Source: Syntrophomonadaceae bacterium (lineage in GTDB: Bacteria; Bacillota_B; Syntrophomonadia; Syntrophomonadales; Syntrophomonadaceae). Taken from it: DNA of 5,470 nt. Position 1 is the stretch's first letter. The number at the start of each line of letters is the position of its first letter. Where the stretch lies: contig DAOUSQ010000081.1 in the NCBI GenBank assembly GCA_030627145.1, positions 1 to 5,470 on the forward strand. Reading direction: 5' to 3'. A model generated the notes under the pieces. It was not told the origin of the DNA. It saw only the letters and a program-made list of their open reading frames with translations, and searched no databases. Positions 5,143 to 5,470 of this stretch are shown here, piece after piece. The position numbers and the translations under genes were made by a program.

Positions 5143-5316
5143 CTAGAGTCTGGACAGCCATTCCATTTGCATTTTGAATTTTCTTAAGACCTCATCAAAT
5201 TCCAGGTATTCTTTTTCATAAGACGGTATTTCCAGTCTCATAGTTGTTCTCTTTTTTTTATGGTATGCAGTTTCTATCTGGTTATAGAGTTCTTTCCCAC
5301 AGTCGAATAGACTCAT
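5143..5316 (-). CDS. Small charged hypothetical protein, 57 aa, possibly truncated by TAG
   Basis: A 57-codon frame with ATG at 5316 and TAG at 5143-5145, of no recognised family. The product is hydrophilic and helical in character: it begins MSLFDCGKELYNQIETAYHK, has a basic patch KKKRTTMR in the middle, and an amphipathic charged stretch (SYEKEYLEFDEVLRKFK) before ending MEWLSRL. The composition looks more protein-like than random AT-rich translation. The start is poor, with only a weak purine-rich GGAAG about 13 nt upstream, and a TGA sits two codons before the ATG in the same frame. Reading through the TAG joins it to the 45-codon frame downstream, giving about 106 residues in total. It may be an N-terminal pseudogene fragment. 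Confidence 0.35.
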   Translation of the reverse strand: MSLFDCGKELYNQIETAYHKKKRTTMRLEIPSYEKEYLEFDEVLRKFKMQMEWLSRL

Positions 5317-5470
5317 CAGTCATATCCATGCTTCCAACCTTACCCCACCTTCGTTTTATTCTACATATAACTTATTATTTGATAACCGGTTGGATTTAAT
5401 GAGTAGATAATTATTTTTTACCAGGAATATATAATGATGACCTTGAGGATTTAAAATGTTATATTTTTTA
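5317..5470. other. AT-rich right flank without a supported gene
   Basis: No frame, RNA gene or repeat could be supported in this end segment. It contains an 8-bp AACCGGTT palindrome (about 5383-5391) and several stop codons in every frame that I followed. It may hold the upstream control region of the small minus-strand frame at 5143-5316, but no clear promoter stands out. Confidence 0.3.

Overview
The window looks like a chromosomal segment of a low-G+C, Gram-positive anaerobe of the Clostridia/Firmicutes type. The evidence is AT-rich intergenic DNA, strong AAGGAGG-type ribosome binding sites, a tRNA gene with encoded CCA, and a DUF169 protein, a family common in anaerobes and archaea. I cannot assign a genus from the sequence alone.

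The core is a vitamin B6 biosynthesis locus. A MocR-type regulator, pdxR (minus strand, 733-2223), is divergent from pdxS and pdxT (plus strand, 2358-3814), which encode the two subunits of the DXP-independent pyridoxal 5'-phosphate synthase. PdxR has a GntR-type DNA-binding domain fused to an aminotransferase-like domain that should sense PLP, so the locus is probably a feedback circuit: PdxST makes PLP and PdxR reads it. The 134-bp divergent intergenic region supports this. The predicted -35 boxes of the two promoters overlap head to head in a perfect 12-bp palindrome. A 16-bp near-palindrome fills the spacer of the pdxS promoter, and a copy matching at 15 of 16 positions lies exactly 100 bp away inside the first codons of pdxR.

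Downstream of pdxT, a long 17-bp hairpin probably serves as a bidirectional terminator between pdxST and a convergent tRNA-Ala(CGC) gene. A 13-bp inverted repeat upstream of the tRNA carries an extended -10 element on each strand. One side should drive the tRNA, and the other could drive a monocistronic, cysteine-containing DUF169 gene of unknown function (4207-4935), which ends in a terminator-like hairpin.

The flanks are weaker. On the left, the minus strand holds a small one-pass membrane protein gene and a 48-codon frame that looks like the truncated start of an ISLre2/UPF0236-type transposase, whose ribosome binding site is enclosed in an inverted repeat. On the right (4970-5470), the only coding signal is a 107-codon minus-strand frame broken by one TAG codon, either a decayed gene or two tiny genes. 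I found no CRISPR array, complete insertion sequence, phage gene or clearly new defence system. The most informative new-looking features are the regulatory structures.
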